Source of the DNA: Burkholderiales bacterium
Lineage (GTDB): Bacteria > Pseudomonadota > Gammaproteobacteria > Burkholderiales > Burkholderiaceae_C
Assembly: GCA_025350145.1 (NCBI GenBank)
Contig: JANXYH010000151.1
Span: forward strand, 25,879-89,878
DNA length: 64,000 nucleotides
Reading direction: 5' to 3'
A program made the translations under genes and the position numbers. This document shows, piece by piece, positions 56,322-64,000 of the stretch (position 1 is its first letter; each line of letters begins with the position of its first letter). The notes under the pieces were generated by a model. It was not told the origin of the DNA. It saw only the letters and a list, made by a program, of their open reading frames with translations, and made no database searches.

Positions 56322-57358
56322 GCCAGAGCCAGACCATGGCACGCGGCATGTCGCTGGTCGAGTTGATGATCTCGGTCGTCATCGGCATGTTCTTGGTGGC
56401 GGTGATGGGTTCGGTCTACCTCGGCAGCAAGGCCACTTTCAACGCCCAGGACTCGGTCTCGCACCTGCAGGACAGCGGCCGTTTCGCGATGGACACAATG
56501 GCCCGCGACCTGCGTATGTCGGGCTTTCGCGGCTGCATGAGCCAGGTGCGTGGCACGCCGCTGACCAACCTGCTGAACACCCCGACCGCCTTGCTGTACA
56601 ACTTTGCCGAGCCGGTCTGGGGCTCGCGCAGCAGCGGTGGCAGTTGGAGCCCGGCACTGGGCACGCCGGTCAGCGGCCTGTCGCCGCTGCCGGCCGGCGA
56701 CGTGCTGGTGGTGCGCCGCCCGGTCGGCAGCGGTTGGGCCTTGACCGCGCAGATGGCGGCCGGCACCTCGGCAATGAGCATCAGCGCCACGCCCAACATC
56801 ACCAAGGGCGATCTGCTGCTGGCCGCCGACTGTGCCGGCGCGGTGGTGCTGCAGGCCACCAACGACACCCCGGGCCTGTCCAGCAGCGTCGCCCATCTGA
56901 CGGGGGTGGCCGGTATCAGCCCGGGGCTGTCCAGCGCCGATCTGGGCCGTGGCCTGGCCCACGACGCATCGCTTTGGCGGATGCAGACGGTGATTTACTA
57001 CCTCGCCGCCAGCGTCCGTCGCGGCGGCCAAGTCGCGCTCTGGTCGTACACCAATCCCAGCTACGACGGCAACCCCAGTTCGGTCGAACTCGTGACCGGG
57101 GTCGAGCGCATGGCGATCACCTTCGGCGTGGACAGCAATGCCGACTACGCCGCCGACAAGTTCCAGGGCGCCGCCGGTGTCAGCGACTGGACCCAGGTCG
57201 TCAGCGCCCGCATCGACCTGCTGCTCTCAGGCAATGCCGACAACAGCGTGACCAAGGCTCAGCCCTACCGCTGGGACGGCGCCATGGTCGTGCCGATCGA
57301 CAAGAAGCTGCGCACCACGCTGAGCGTGGCGGTCTCGTTGCGCAACACCGTGCCATGA
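56318..57358 (+). CDS. pilW: Type IV pilus minor pilin PilW
   Basis: A 346-residue prepilin with MARG10|M11-S-L-V-E15 and the helix LMISVVIGMFLVAVMGSVYL, then the sequence DSGRFAMDTMARDLRMSGFR characteristic of PilW. The start overlaps the pilV stop and the stop overlaps pilX. It probably forms part of the pilus tip/priming complex. Confidence 0.92.
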   Translation: MSQSQTMARGMSLVELMISVVIGMFLVAVMGSVYLGSKATFNAQDSVSHLQDSGRFAMDTMARDLRMSGFRGCMSQVRGTPLTNLLNTPTALLYNFAEPVWGSRSSGGSWSPALGTPVSGLSPLPAGDVLVVRRPVGSGWALTAQMAAGTSAMSISATPNITKGDLLLAADCAGAVVLQATNDTPGLSSSVAHLTGVAGISPGLSSADLGRGLAHDASLWRMQTVIYYLAASVRRGGQVALWSYTNPSYDGNPSSVELVTGVERMAITFGVDSNADYAADKFQGAAGVSDWTQVVSARIDLLLSGNADNSVTKAQPYRWDGAMVVPIDKKLRTTLSVAVSLRNTVP

Positions 57359-57975
57359 AATTGCTGCCCTGCCCGATGCGCCAGCCGCCCACCGCCGCCC
57401 GCCGCAGCCGTGGGCCCGCGCCGCAGCGCGGCCTGTCGCTGATCGTGATCCTGTTGATGATGGTCGTGCTCGGCTTCATGGCCCTGTCGGGCATGAGCAC
57501 CGGGATCGTGCAGGAGCGCATGGCCGGCAACGCCCGCGACCAGAACATCGCGCTGCAGGCGGCCGAGGCCGGCCTGCGTGACGCCGAGGCCGACATCGAG
57601 GCCAACTTGGACGCCGGCTCCGGTTTCGCCGATCCCTGCGTCGCCGGCCTGTGCCTGCCGCCGTCGATGGTCGCCACCGGGGCGGTGTCCACGCCGCGCT
57701 GGCAGGGCCTGAGCTGGAGCACCCAGGCGCGCACCTACGGCAGCCGCACGTCGGCCAGCGCACTGCTGGGCCCGGGCAACGTGGCGCTGTCCTCGCAGCC
57801 GCGCTACATCGTCGAGATGATGCCCAGCCTGCCGACCGCCGACGGCAGCAGTGCCTGCACTGGCTGTACCACCACCGCCGTCGAAAGGGCCCGCGCCTAC
57901 CGCATCACGGTACGGGCCACTGGCGTGCGCGACACCACGGTCGTGATGCTGCAATCGATCTACGTCAAACAATGA
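57355..57975 (+). CDS. pilX: Type IV pilus minor pilin PilX
   Basis: A 206-residue prepilin: QRG26|L27-S-L-I-V31, where the +5 residue is Val instead of Glu, as is common for PilX/GspK-like pilins placed at the tip. The helix VILLMMVVLGFMALSG follows, then the PilX-specific AGNARDQNIALQAAEAGLRD. The ATG at 57355 overlaps the pilW stop, and the stop overlaps pilY1. Confidence 0.9.
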   Translation: MKLLPCPMRQPPTAARRSRGPAPQRGLSLIVILLMMVVLGFMALSGMSTGIVQERMAGNARDQNIALQAAEAGLRDAEADIEANLDAGSGFADPCVAGLCLPPSMVATGAVSTPRWQGLSWSTQARTYGSRTSASALLGPGNVALSSQPRYIVEMMPSLPTADGSSACTGCTTTAVERARAYRITVRATGVRDTTVVMLQSIYVKQ

Positions 57976-60900
57976 AACCGCCAAAGTCAACCTGTTCGGC
58001 GCGCAGCGCTGCGGTGTTCGTCCGGGTGAACGCGGCCCGGCGCAGGCTGGCCAGCGCCAGCCTGCTGCTGGCGGCCATGGCGGCGCCGCCAGTGGCCGGG
58101 CAGAGCATCAACTTTGCCCAGTCACCGCTGTTCCTGGGCACCACGGTCAAGCCCAATGTGCTGGTGGTGTACGACAACTCGGAGTCGATGGACGGCACCA
58201 TGGCCGGCAAGCTGATCGCCGGAGACGACGACACCACCCGGGGCAACGTCGCGCGTTCGGTGCTGCGCAGCACCATCACCACCTACCGCAACGCCTTCCA
58301 GTGGGGGCTGGCCAGCTTCGAACTGGTCTCGCCGACGCTGTACACCACTTACGCCTACTACTTTGGCGGTGACACGCAGGTGGTCTACACCAACGACTGT
58401 GTCGGCGGACTCTCGGCCAGCAATGGCGGCCTGCGCTGCATCGCGAACCCCCAGCCCGGCAACGGCTATGCCTACCTGACCTACGCCCTGACCGGCGACG
58501 ACCCGGCGATCAACGATGTGCTGTATTCGGGCGACTTCGGCGCCCAGCTCTACGGCATTGGCATCAGCGGCGGCACCAACTACAACGTCTACCAAAGCCA
58601 CAGTGCGGGCACGGGCTGGAGCGGCGGCAGCTTCTCGGGTGGCCTGGGCACCTGGGGTTTCACCCCGACCGACGCCGGCTACCTGCCGCAAACGCCGCCC
58701 AACAACCGCATGTTCTGGCTGCGCCGCGCCTGGGGCTATTACGCCGACATCACCGGCAAGGGCAAGGTCAACCAGGCCGTGGCGGCCGACTCCACCACCC
58801 AGTACAACGCGCTGATGGCGCTGCTGGCCAAGGAGACGAATTCGGCGGGTTCGGCCGAGGTCAAGAACGCGGCTGTCTTCACCCCGCTGGCCGGCACGTT
58901 GGCCACGGTCAAGAGCTACTTTGCCAATTCCCTGGCCGGCAAGACCACGCCGATCTCGCAGAGCTGCCAGCGCAACTTCCTGCTGCTGGCCACCGATGGC
59001 AACCCGACCGGCAAGACCAACGGTGCGATGTATTCGCTGGCCGAGATGGTCAACACCTACAACGCGGTGACCAACACCTGGAGCTTCTCCAACGCCGCCA
59101 ACGACGTGTTCAACAACGTCACCTCGCTGCGCAGCACCAGCTACAGCGGCAGGAGCTACGACATCCAGACCTACGTCGTCGGGCTGGGCGACTCGGTCGC
59201 CAACGCGGCCTCGGTGGCGACGCTCAACCGCATGGCCTTACTCGGCGGCACCGACGCCGCCTACCTGGCCAGCAGCAGCGCCGCCTTGAGCGACGCCTTC
59301 CGCAGCGTCAGCATCGACATCATCTCCAAGACCGCAGCGGCCTCGGCGGTGTCGCTCAATTCGGGCTCGTGGAACACCGGCTCCAAGGTCTACCAGGGGC
59401 GCTTCTCCAGTGGCGACTGGTCGGGCCAGTTGCTGGCCTTCGCAATCGACGCCTCGGGCTCGCCCGCAGCCACCGCCGACTGGGACTCGGCCGTGGTGCT
59501 GAACGGGCAGGACTGGAACAGCGGACGGCAGATCCTGTCGTACAAGCCCTCGGCCGCGCTGGGCGCGCGCGGCGTGGCCCTGCGCTGGCCGGTGAGTGCG
59601 GTGGCGCCCACCGCCACCGAGATCGATTTGGGGCTGGTCACGGCGCTGAACAAGGACATCACCGGTGCGGTTGACGGTTTCGGCAGCCAGCGCCTGGACT
59701 ACCTGCGTGGCAACACCGCGCGCGAGACCCGCAACTGCGCCGGCTGCGCTGCACCGGTGTTCCGCAACCGGCCGGCGACGGTGCTGGGTGACATCATCGA
59801 CTCGGCCCCGGTCTATGTCGGCAGCGGCACGGGCGATTTCCGCGACACGATCGAGAGCTCGCGTTACAGCACCTATGCCAGCGCCCGCGCGGCCATGACG
59901 GCGTCGATCTTTGTCGGTGCCAACGACGGCATGCTGCACGCCTTCAACGCCACCAACGGCAGCGAGCTGTTTGCCTACGTGCCCTGGGCGGTGCGCAACC
60001 GGTTGTCGGCGCTGAGCTCGAACAGCTACGCCCACCAGTACACGACCGACGGCTCGCCGGCGGTGGGCGATGTCTTCACCGGCGGTCAGTGGCGCACCCT
60101 GCTGGTCAGCGGCATGAATGCTGGCGCGCCGGGCCTGTTTGCGCTGGACATCAGCGACCCGACCAAGTTCAACGAGGCCAATGCCGCCAGCGTGGTGCGC
60201 TGGGAGTTTGGCGAGACCGACGCCGATACCGGCTACATCTTCGGCCGCCCGGTGCTGGCCAAGATGCGCGACGGCGTCTGGCGGGCGATCATCGGCAACG
60301 GCTACAACAGCACCAACGGCGTGGCCATGCTGCTGCTGCTGGATCTGCAGACCGGCGCGGTCACGCGCATCAGCACCGGCGCTGGCAGCGCTGGCACGCC
60401 CAACGGACTGTCCGGGGTGGCGGCGGTGTCACGCAACGACGACGGCGTCGTCGACTACGCCTACGCCGGCGACCTCTACGGCAACCTCTGGAAGTTCGAC
60501 CTCACGGCGGCCAGCCCGGCCGGCTGGAAGGTGGCCCTGGGCACCGTGGCCGCGCCGCTGCCGTTGTTCACTGCGGCGGCCGGACAGCAATTCACCGCCC
60601 GACCCGACGTCGCCAGATTCCCCATGGGCGGCTACCTCGTGACCCTGGGCACCGGACGCTACCTGGACATCGCTGACAACGCTGCCGGCGCCACCCAGAC
60701 CCTGTACGGCATCTGGGACAACGGCAGCAGCGCCGTGCTGCTGAGCGATTTGCAGCCGCAGTCGGTGTCCGCCACCGCCATCGGCGCCAGCGGCAGCAAC
60801 TACCGCCTGACCACCCACGCCGTCGGCCCGGCCACCGACGCGGCGATTGCCGGCGACAACGCCATCAGCCTGGCCAGCTACTACGCCAGCAAAAAGGGCT

Positions 60901-61295
60901 GGAAGATCAACCTGCCGTCCAGCGGCGAGCGGGTGGTGGCCGAGACTACGGTGCGCTTCGGCCATGTCGTGGCCTCGACCCTGATCCCGAGCACGGCGGT
61001 CTGCTCCTTCGGCGGCGACGGCTGGATCATGGACCTGGACTCGATCACCGGTAACCGCTCGCCCGCACTGGACACCAACGGCGACAACCTGGTCGACGCC
61101 AGCGACTACCTCAGCGGCAGCGCGGTCTCCGGGGTCCAGGTCGGGGCGGTGCCGGCGGCGGCCAGCATCATGCGCAGCCGCGACCGCAAGCTCGACGACA
61201 AGTTGATCAACACCTCGGCCGGCAGCATCGTGCGGGTGCGCGAGAGCGGCAATACCAGCGCTTCGCGGCGCGCCTCTTGGGAGCAGATTCGATGA
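57972..61295 (+). CDS. pilY1: Type IV pilus tip-associated adhesin PilY1
   Basis: A 1107-residue protein with a signal peptide (ending about PPVAGQS), an N-terminal von Willebrand A-like domain with MIDAS D68-N-S70-E-S72, and a C-terminal beta-propeller (VGANDGMLHAFNATNGSEL; YAYAGDLYGNLWKFDL). The propeller calcium-binding loop is N822-D-D-G-V-V-D828, and a second EF-hand-like loop is D1034-T-N-G-D1038. It sits at the pilus tip and controls extension/retraction and adhesion. The start overlaps the pilX stop; the stop overlaps the next gene. Confidence 0.92.
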   Translation: MKPPKSTCSARSAAVFVRVNAARRRLASASLLLAAMAAPPVAGQSINFAQSPLFLGTTVKPNVLVVYDNSESMDGTMAGKLIAGDDDTTRGNVARSVLRSTITTYRNAFQWGLASFELVSPTLYTTYAYYFGGDTQVVYTNDCVGGLSASNGGLRCIANPQPGNGYAYLTYALTGDDPAINDVLYSGDFGAQLYGIGISGGTNYNVYQSHSAGTGWSGGSFSGGLGTWGFTPTDAGYLPQTPPNNRMFWLRRAWGYYADITGKGKVNQAVAADSTTQYNALMALLAKETNSAGSAEVKNAAVFTPLAGTLATVKSYFANSLAGKTTPISQSCQRNFLLLATDGNPTGKTNGAMYSLAEMVNTYNAVTNTWSFSNAANDVFNNVTSLRSTSYSGRSYDIQTYVVGLGDSVANAASVATLNRMALLGGTDAAYLASSSAALSDAFRSVSIDIISKTAAASAVSLNSGSWNTGSKVYQGRFSSGDWSGQLLAFAIDASGSPAATADWDSAVVLNGQDWNSGRQILSYKPSAALGARGVALRWPVSAVAPTATEIDLGLVTALNKDITGAVDGFGSQRLDYLRGNTARETRNCAGCAAPVFRNRPATVLGDIIDSAPVYVGSGTGDFRDTIESSRYSTYASARAAMTASIFVGANDGMLHAFNATNGSELFAYVPWAVRNRLSALSSNSYAHQYTTDGSPAVGDVFTGGQWRTLLVSGMNAGAPGLFALDISDPTKFNEANAASVVRWEFGETDADTGYIFGRPVLAKMRDGVWRAIIGNGYNSTNGVAMLLLLDLQTGAVTRISTGAGSAGTPNGLSGVAAVSRNDDGVVDYAYAGDLYGNLWKFDLTAASPAGWKVALGTVAAPLPLFTAAAGQQFTARPDVARFPMGGYLVTLGTGRYLDIADNAAGATQTLYGIWDNGSSAVLLSDLQPQSVSATAIGASGSNYRLTTHAVGPATDAAIAGDNAISLASYYASKKGWKINLPSSGERVVAETTVRFGHVVASTLIPSTAVCSFGGDGWIMDLDSITGNRSPALDTNGDNLVDASDYLSGSAVSGVQVGAVPAAASIMRSRDRKLDDKLINTSAGSIVRVRESGNTSASRRASWEQIR

Positions 61296-61681
61296 GCAGC
61301 ACCAAACGTCGTCAACACCTGCGGCTGGCCGCCCTGGCCTGCGCCTGCCTGCCCGCCTGGGCGGCGGCGATGATCGCGGTCGGCCCGGTCGCCGCCACGC
61401 CCGAGCCGCGCAAATCGGTGATCGTGGCCGCGCCGGCCGTCGCCGACGCGCCGGCCGTGGAATGGATATCGGGCGTGATCGGCGGGCTGCAACTCGCACG
61501 CAGCGAGATCACCTTGCGGGGCCGGCCGGTGGCGCTGCACCCGACCCGGCTGCGGGTGCTGACCAGCGACGGCCGGCCAGGCGAGCCGGCGATGCTGCAA
61601 GTCGGCCAGGCGATCCGATTTGCCCTGGACGATGCGCCGGCACCGGGGCGGCGCATCGTCTTGATCCAGATCGAGCGGTGA
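61292..61681 (+). CDS. PilY2-like small exported protein
   Basis: A 129-residue protein with a signal peptide (RLAALACACLPAWAAAM) and a short beta-rich domain (WISGVIGGLQLARSEITLRG; VGQAIRFALDDAP). It sits between pilY1 and pilE, where PilY2 is found in other operons, and overlaps pilY1 by 4 bp. Sequence resemblance to PilY2 is weak; the call rests mainly on position and size. Confidence 0.65.
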   Translation: MSSTKRRQHLRLAALACACLPAWAAAMIAVGPVAATPEPRKSVIVAAPAVADAPAVEWISGVIGGLQLARSEITLRGRPVALHPTRLRVLTSDGRPGEPAMLQVGQAIRFALDDAPAPGRRIVLIQIER

Positions 61682-61686
61682 CGGCC

Positions 61687-62115
61687 ATGGCGCAAAGATT
61701 GCACCCGACAGCGGCGCGCTGGCGCGGCTTCACCGTGGTCGAGCTGATGGTGGTGCTGGTGGTGACCGGGCTGCTGGCGGCCGTGGCCTACCCGTCGTAC
61801 AGCGCCCAATTGACCAAGGGCCGGCGCGCCGACGCCAAGCAGTCTCTGATCGAGTTGGCGCAGAAGCTCGAACGCTTCTACACCGAACGCAGCACCTATG
61901 TCGGCGCGACGCTGGGCGGCACCGGCATCTACTCGAGCAGCTCGGTCGGGGGCTTCTACAACCTCGCGATCACGAGCCAGACCGCCGCCGGCTTCACCGT
62001 CACCGCCACGCCCACCGGCAGGCAAACCGGCGACGCCTGCGGCACCTTTGGCTACAACCAGGCCGGCGACAAGGTGGTGGCCGGTGGCAGCATGACGACA
62101 GCCAGTTGCTGGTAG
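61687..62115 (+). CDS. pilE: Type IV minor pilin PilE
   Basis: A 142-residue type IV pilin: G14|F15-T-V-V-E19, the helix LMVVLVVTGLLAAVAYPSY and a C-terminal disulfide candidate (DACGTFG ... TASCW). Downstream of pilY1 it corresponds to PilE-type minor pilins. The ATG at 61687 is 5 bp after the upstream stop. It ends the operon and is convergent with the ParA-like gene (59-bp gap). Confidence 0.9.
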   Translation: MAQRLHPTAARWRGFTVVELMVVLVVTGLLAAVAYPSYSAQLTKGRRADAKQSLIELAQKLERFYTERSTYVGATLGGTGIYSSSSVGGFYNLAITSQTAAGFTVTATPTGRQTGDACGTFGYNQAGDKVVAGGSMTTASCW

Positions 62116-62174
62116 CGGTAGCCGCCACTTGAGCCGGCGTTGGCCGACTCCACGCGTTGTTGTTAACTGGCGGC

Positions 62175-63233
62175 TCACTCGATAGCAGCAGCAAGCTTCC
62201 GGATATTTGGAACCTGCTTGTCGAGCTGAGTCTGGTTAACCATCACGTTCTTCCCAAGTACATTTCGATGGCCTGAGGTAAGCCCGGAGATAGGTATTCC
62301 GCAAGTGCCCGATACGACCGAAGCGGTGTTGGCATCATTTACCTCGTATTGGAACATCTGCTTAAAAACTCGCTTGCTGGTCGGAATAAGAGCGCCACCC
62401 GGGTGAACACAGAACAGATTCGCATTGGCCTGCCAAACTGCGTAGATTTCTTCGCCAATCTCGTTGACAACGCTCTTGAATGCGGCAGCAGATGTTTGAT
62501 TCGACTGCGTGAGCCGATTGCCGACGTACATGTAAAGCGTGGGCAAGGCCATGCGAAAGCGTCGCGAGTTCAGAAAGAACTCAGACTGTTGCTGTCCTGG
62601 CTGGCGGGCTACGCCGTAGACAAGAGCGAGAACAGCGCGTACTGCTCGCTTAGAAGAGCCATCGGCTGAGAACGGCACGATCAACCTATCTGAAGCTGAC
62701 AGCGCGAGCTCAGTGTAAATGGAGAAGCTCGGATTGCAGTCAATGAACACCGTGTGATCGGCGTTATTCCAAGATGCCACGATATCTCGGATGAGATCGC
62801 TGATCCAGGTGTGGACGATTCGCCAAGCCTCCTGCGGTCCTGGATTGGTCGCGGCGCTTACACGCGAGGACTGAATCTCAAGTTGCTCATCGCCGACGAT
62901 CAAAAAGAGGTTTTGCGGAATCGGATCGTTCAGCGGCCGCACTTGTACGGCGTACCGCGCTCCCGTCTGTGGATTGACGTATGGACTGAGAATCCGGTCT
63001 TCCACGTACCCTGAGATCGTAAGACGTGGGTTGGCATAGTGGATGCGGTGGAGATTGGACTCTCCGGTGAGCATGCCGCCCAGCAACATTGATGAGGAGT
63101 TGGCTTGGGGGCACAGGTCCACCACAATAACCTTCTTCAGAGGATGGATGCGGGCGTACTCCGCTGCCACCTGAAAAGTCAGGTAGCTCTTGCCGACGCC
63201 TCCTTTGTTGTTCCACACCGCGTAGATGGCCAC
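62175..63233 (-). CDS. ParA/MinD-like P-loop ATPase, orphan
   Basis: A 352-residue deviant-Walker ATPase: K10-G-G-V-G-K-S16, VIVVDLCPQANSS (Walker A' region) and HTVFIDCNPSFSIYTELAL. It matches the ParA/CobQ-CobB/MinD fold used in DNA or protein positioning. The C-terminal half has no recognised partner-binding motif, and no parB gene or parS-like repeat is beside it. It is visibly AT-richer than neighbours, suggesting transfer. Start ATG at 63233; a 145-bp gap without a gene separates it from ruvB. Confidence 0.85.
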   Translation of the reverse strand: MAIYAVWNNKGGVGKSYLTFQVAAEYARIHPLKKVIVVDLCPQANSSSMLLGGMLTGESNLHRIHYANPRLTISGYVEDRILSPYVNPQTGARYAVQVRPLNDPIPQNLFLIVGDEQLEIQSSRVSAATNPGPQEAWRIVHTWISDLIRDIVASWNNADHTVFIDCNPSFSIYTELALSASDRLIVPFSADGSSKRAVRAVLALVYGVARQPGQQQSEFFLNSRRFRMALPTLYMYVGNRLTQSNQTSAAAFKSVVNEIGEEIYAVWQANANLFCVHPGGALIPTSKRVFKQMFQYEVNDANTASVVSGTCGIPISGLTSGHRNVLGKNVMVNQTQLDKQVPNIRKLAAAIE

Positions 63234-63379
63234 AGTCGTTCCTTGTTGTGTTGGTTCACGCCCATCCTACAAGTCTCGCGGACCTTAGTGGTAAGGGGCT
63301 GCGTGGCGACGGAGTCGTGTAGGTGCGGTCTTGCCTTCTGGTTGCGTGCGCGCCGATGCTGGCGATTGCGCCGCCCAAC

Positions 63380-64000
<621 letters not shown>

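Noticed and set aside
62120..62175. AGCCGCCA and TGGCGGCT as arms of a terminator between pilE and the ParA-like gene
   Set aside because: The arms are only 8 bp and about 40 nt apart with no T-run, so a terminator is not supported.

Overview
The window is GC-rich, densely packed DNA with many ATGA start/stop overlaps. The mix of Bug-family tripartite-tricarboxylate binding proteins, a PobA-type hydroxylase, a CzcCBA-type efflux set, a PrsT-like TPR lipoprotein and a FimT-PilVWXY1-PilE pilin cluster suggests a betaproteobacterium of the order Burkholderiales (Comamonadaceae/Leptothrix/Rubrivivax-like). This placement is inferred from gene content, not from a marker gene.

Layout. 1-6550: the 3' end of a type VI secretion ATPase gene (clpV/tssH), then a probable effector/cargo module: a protein that is nearly half histidine, a Cys/His hydrolase-like effector candidate overlapping an exported immunity candidate, a DUF4280 PAAR-like tip protein and three uncharacterised proteins. 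6593-8625: an acyl-CoA synthetase and a small exported CxC protein. 8603-17250: a TctE/TctD-like two-component system divergent from a heavy-metal RND efflux operon (outer membrane factor, adaptor, CzcA-like pump, beta-barrel protein), with three 13-bp repeats between them. 17418-23220: nudC, a GNAT acetyltransferase, kup, yghU and a methyltransferase.

23373-30702 is one probable operon: a complete branched-chain-type ABC importer (binding protein, two permeases, two ATPases), a RidA-family protein, a LigB-type extradiol dioxygenase and a Rieske oxygenase. It looks like uptake plus ring hydroxylation and ring cleavage of an aromatic acid. 30703-31243 is gene-poor, with two decayed fragments and a perfect hairpin. 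31244-32500 is an AT-richer segment carrying a lone AAA ATPase. 32553-48382 is catabolic and accessory: a minus-strand operon (class II aldolase, LigI-like amidohydrolase, Bug binding protein, SRPBCC protein), two more Bug proteins, an outer-membrane protein, two serine hydrolases, a CaiB CoA-transferase, a Nudix/metallo-beta-lactamase fusion, pobA, an aminotransferase, an ABM monooxygenase and an M20 peptidase.

48543-55007: a PrsT-like lipoprotein, an HD-GYP protein whose 5' end is out of frame, a cyclopropane-fatty-acid synthase, a DUF1840 protein and a PEBP-family protein. 55184-62115: a seven-gene minor-pilin operon (fimT, pilV, pilW, pilX, pilY1, a PilY2-like gene, pilE), with a hairpin covering its first ribosome binding site. 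62175-64000 (minus strand): an AT-richer ParA-like ATPase and the C-terminal part of ruvB, whose upstream sequence stops resembling RuvB before the window ends.

No tRNA, rRNA, CRISPR array or recognisable transposase gene was seen.
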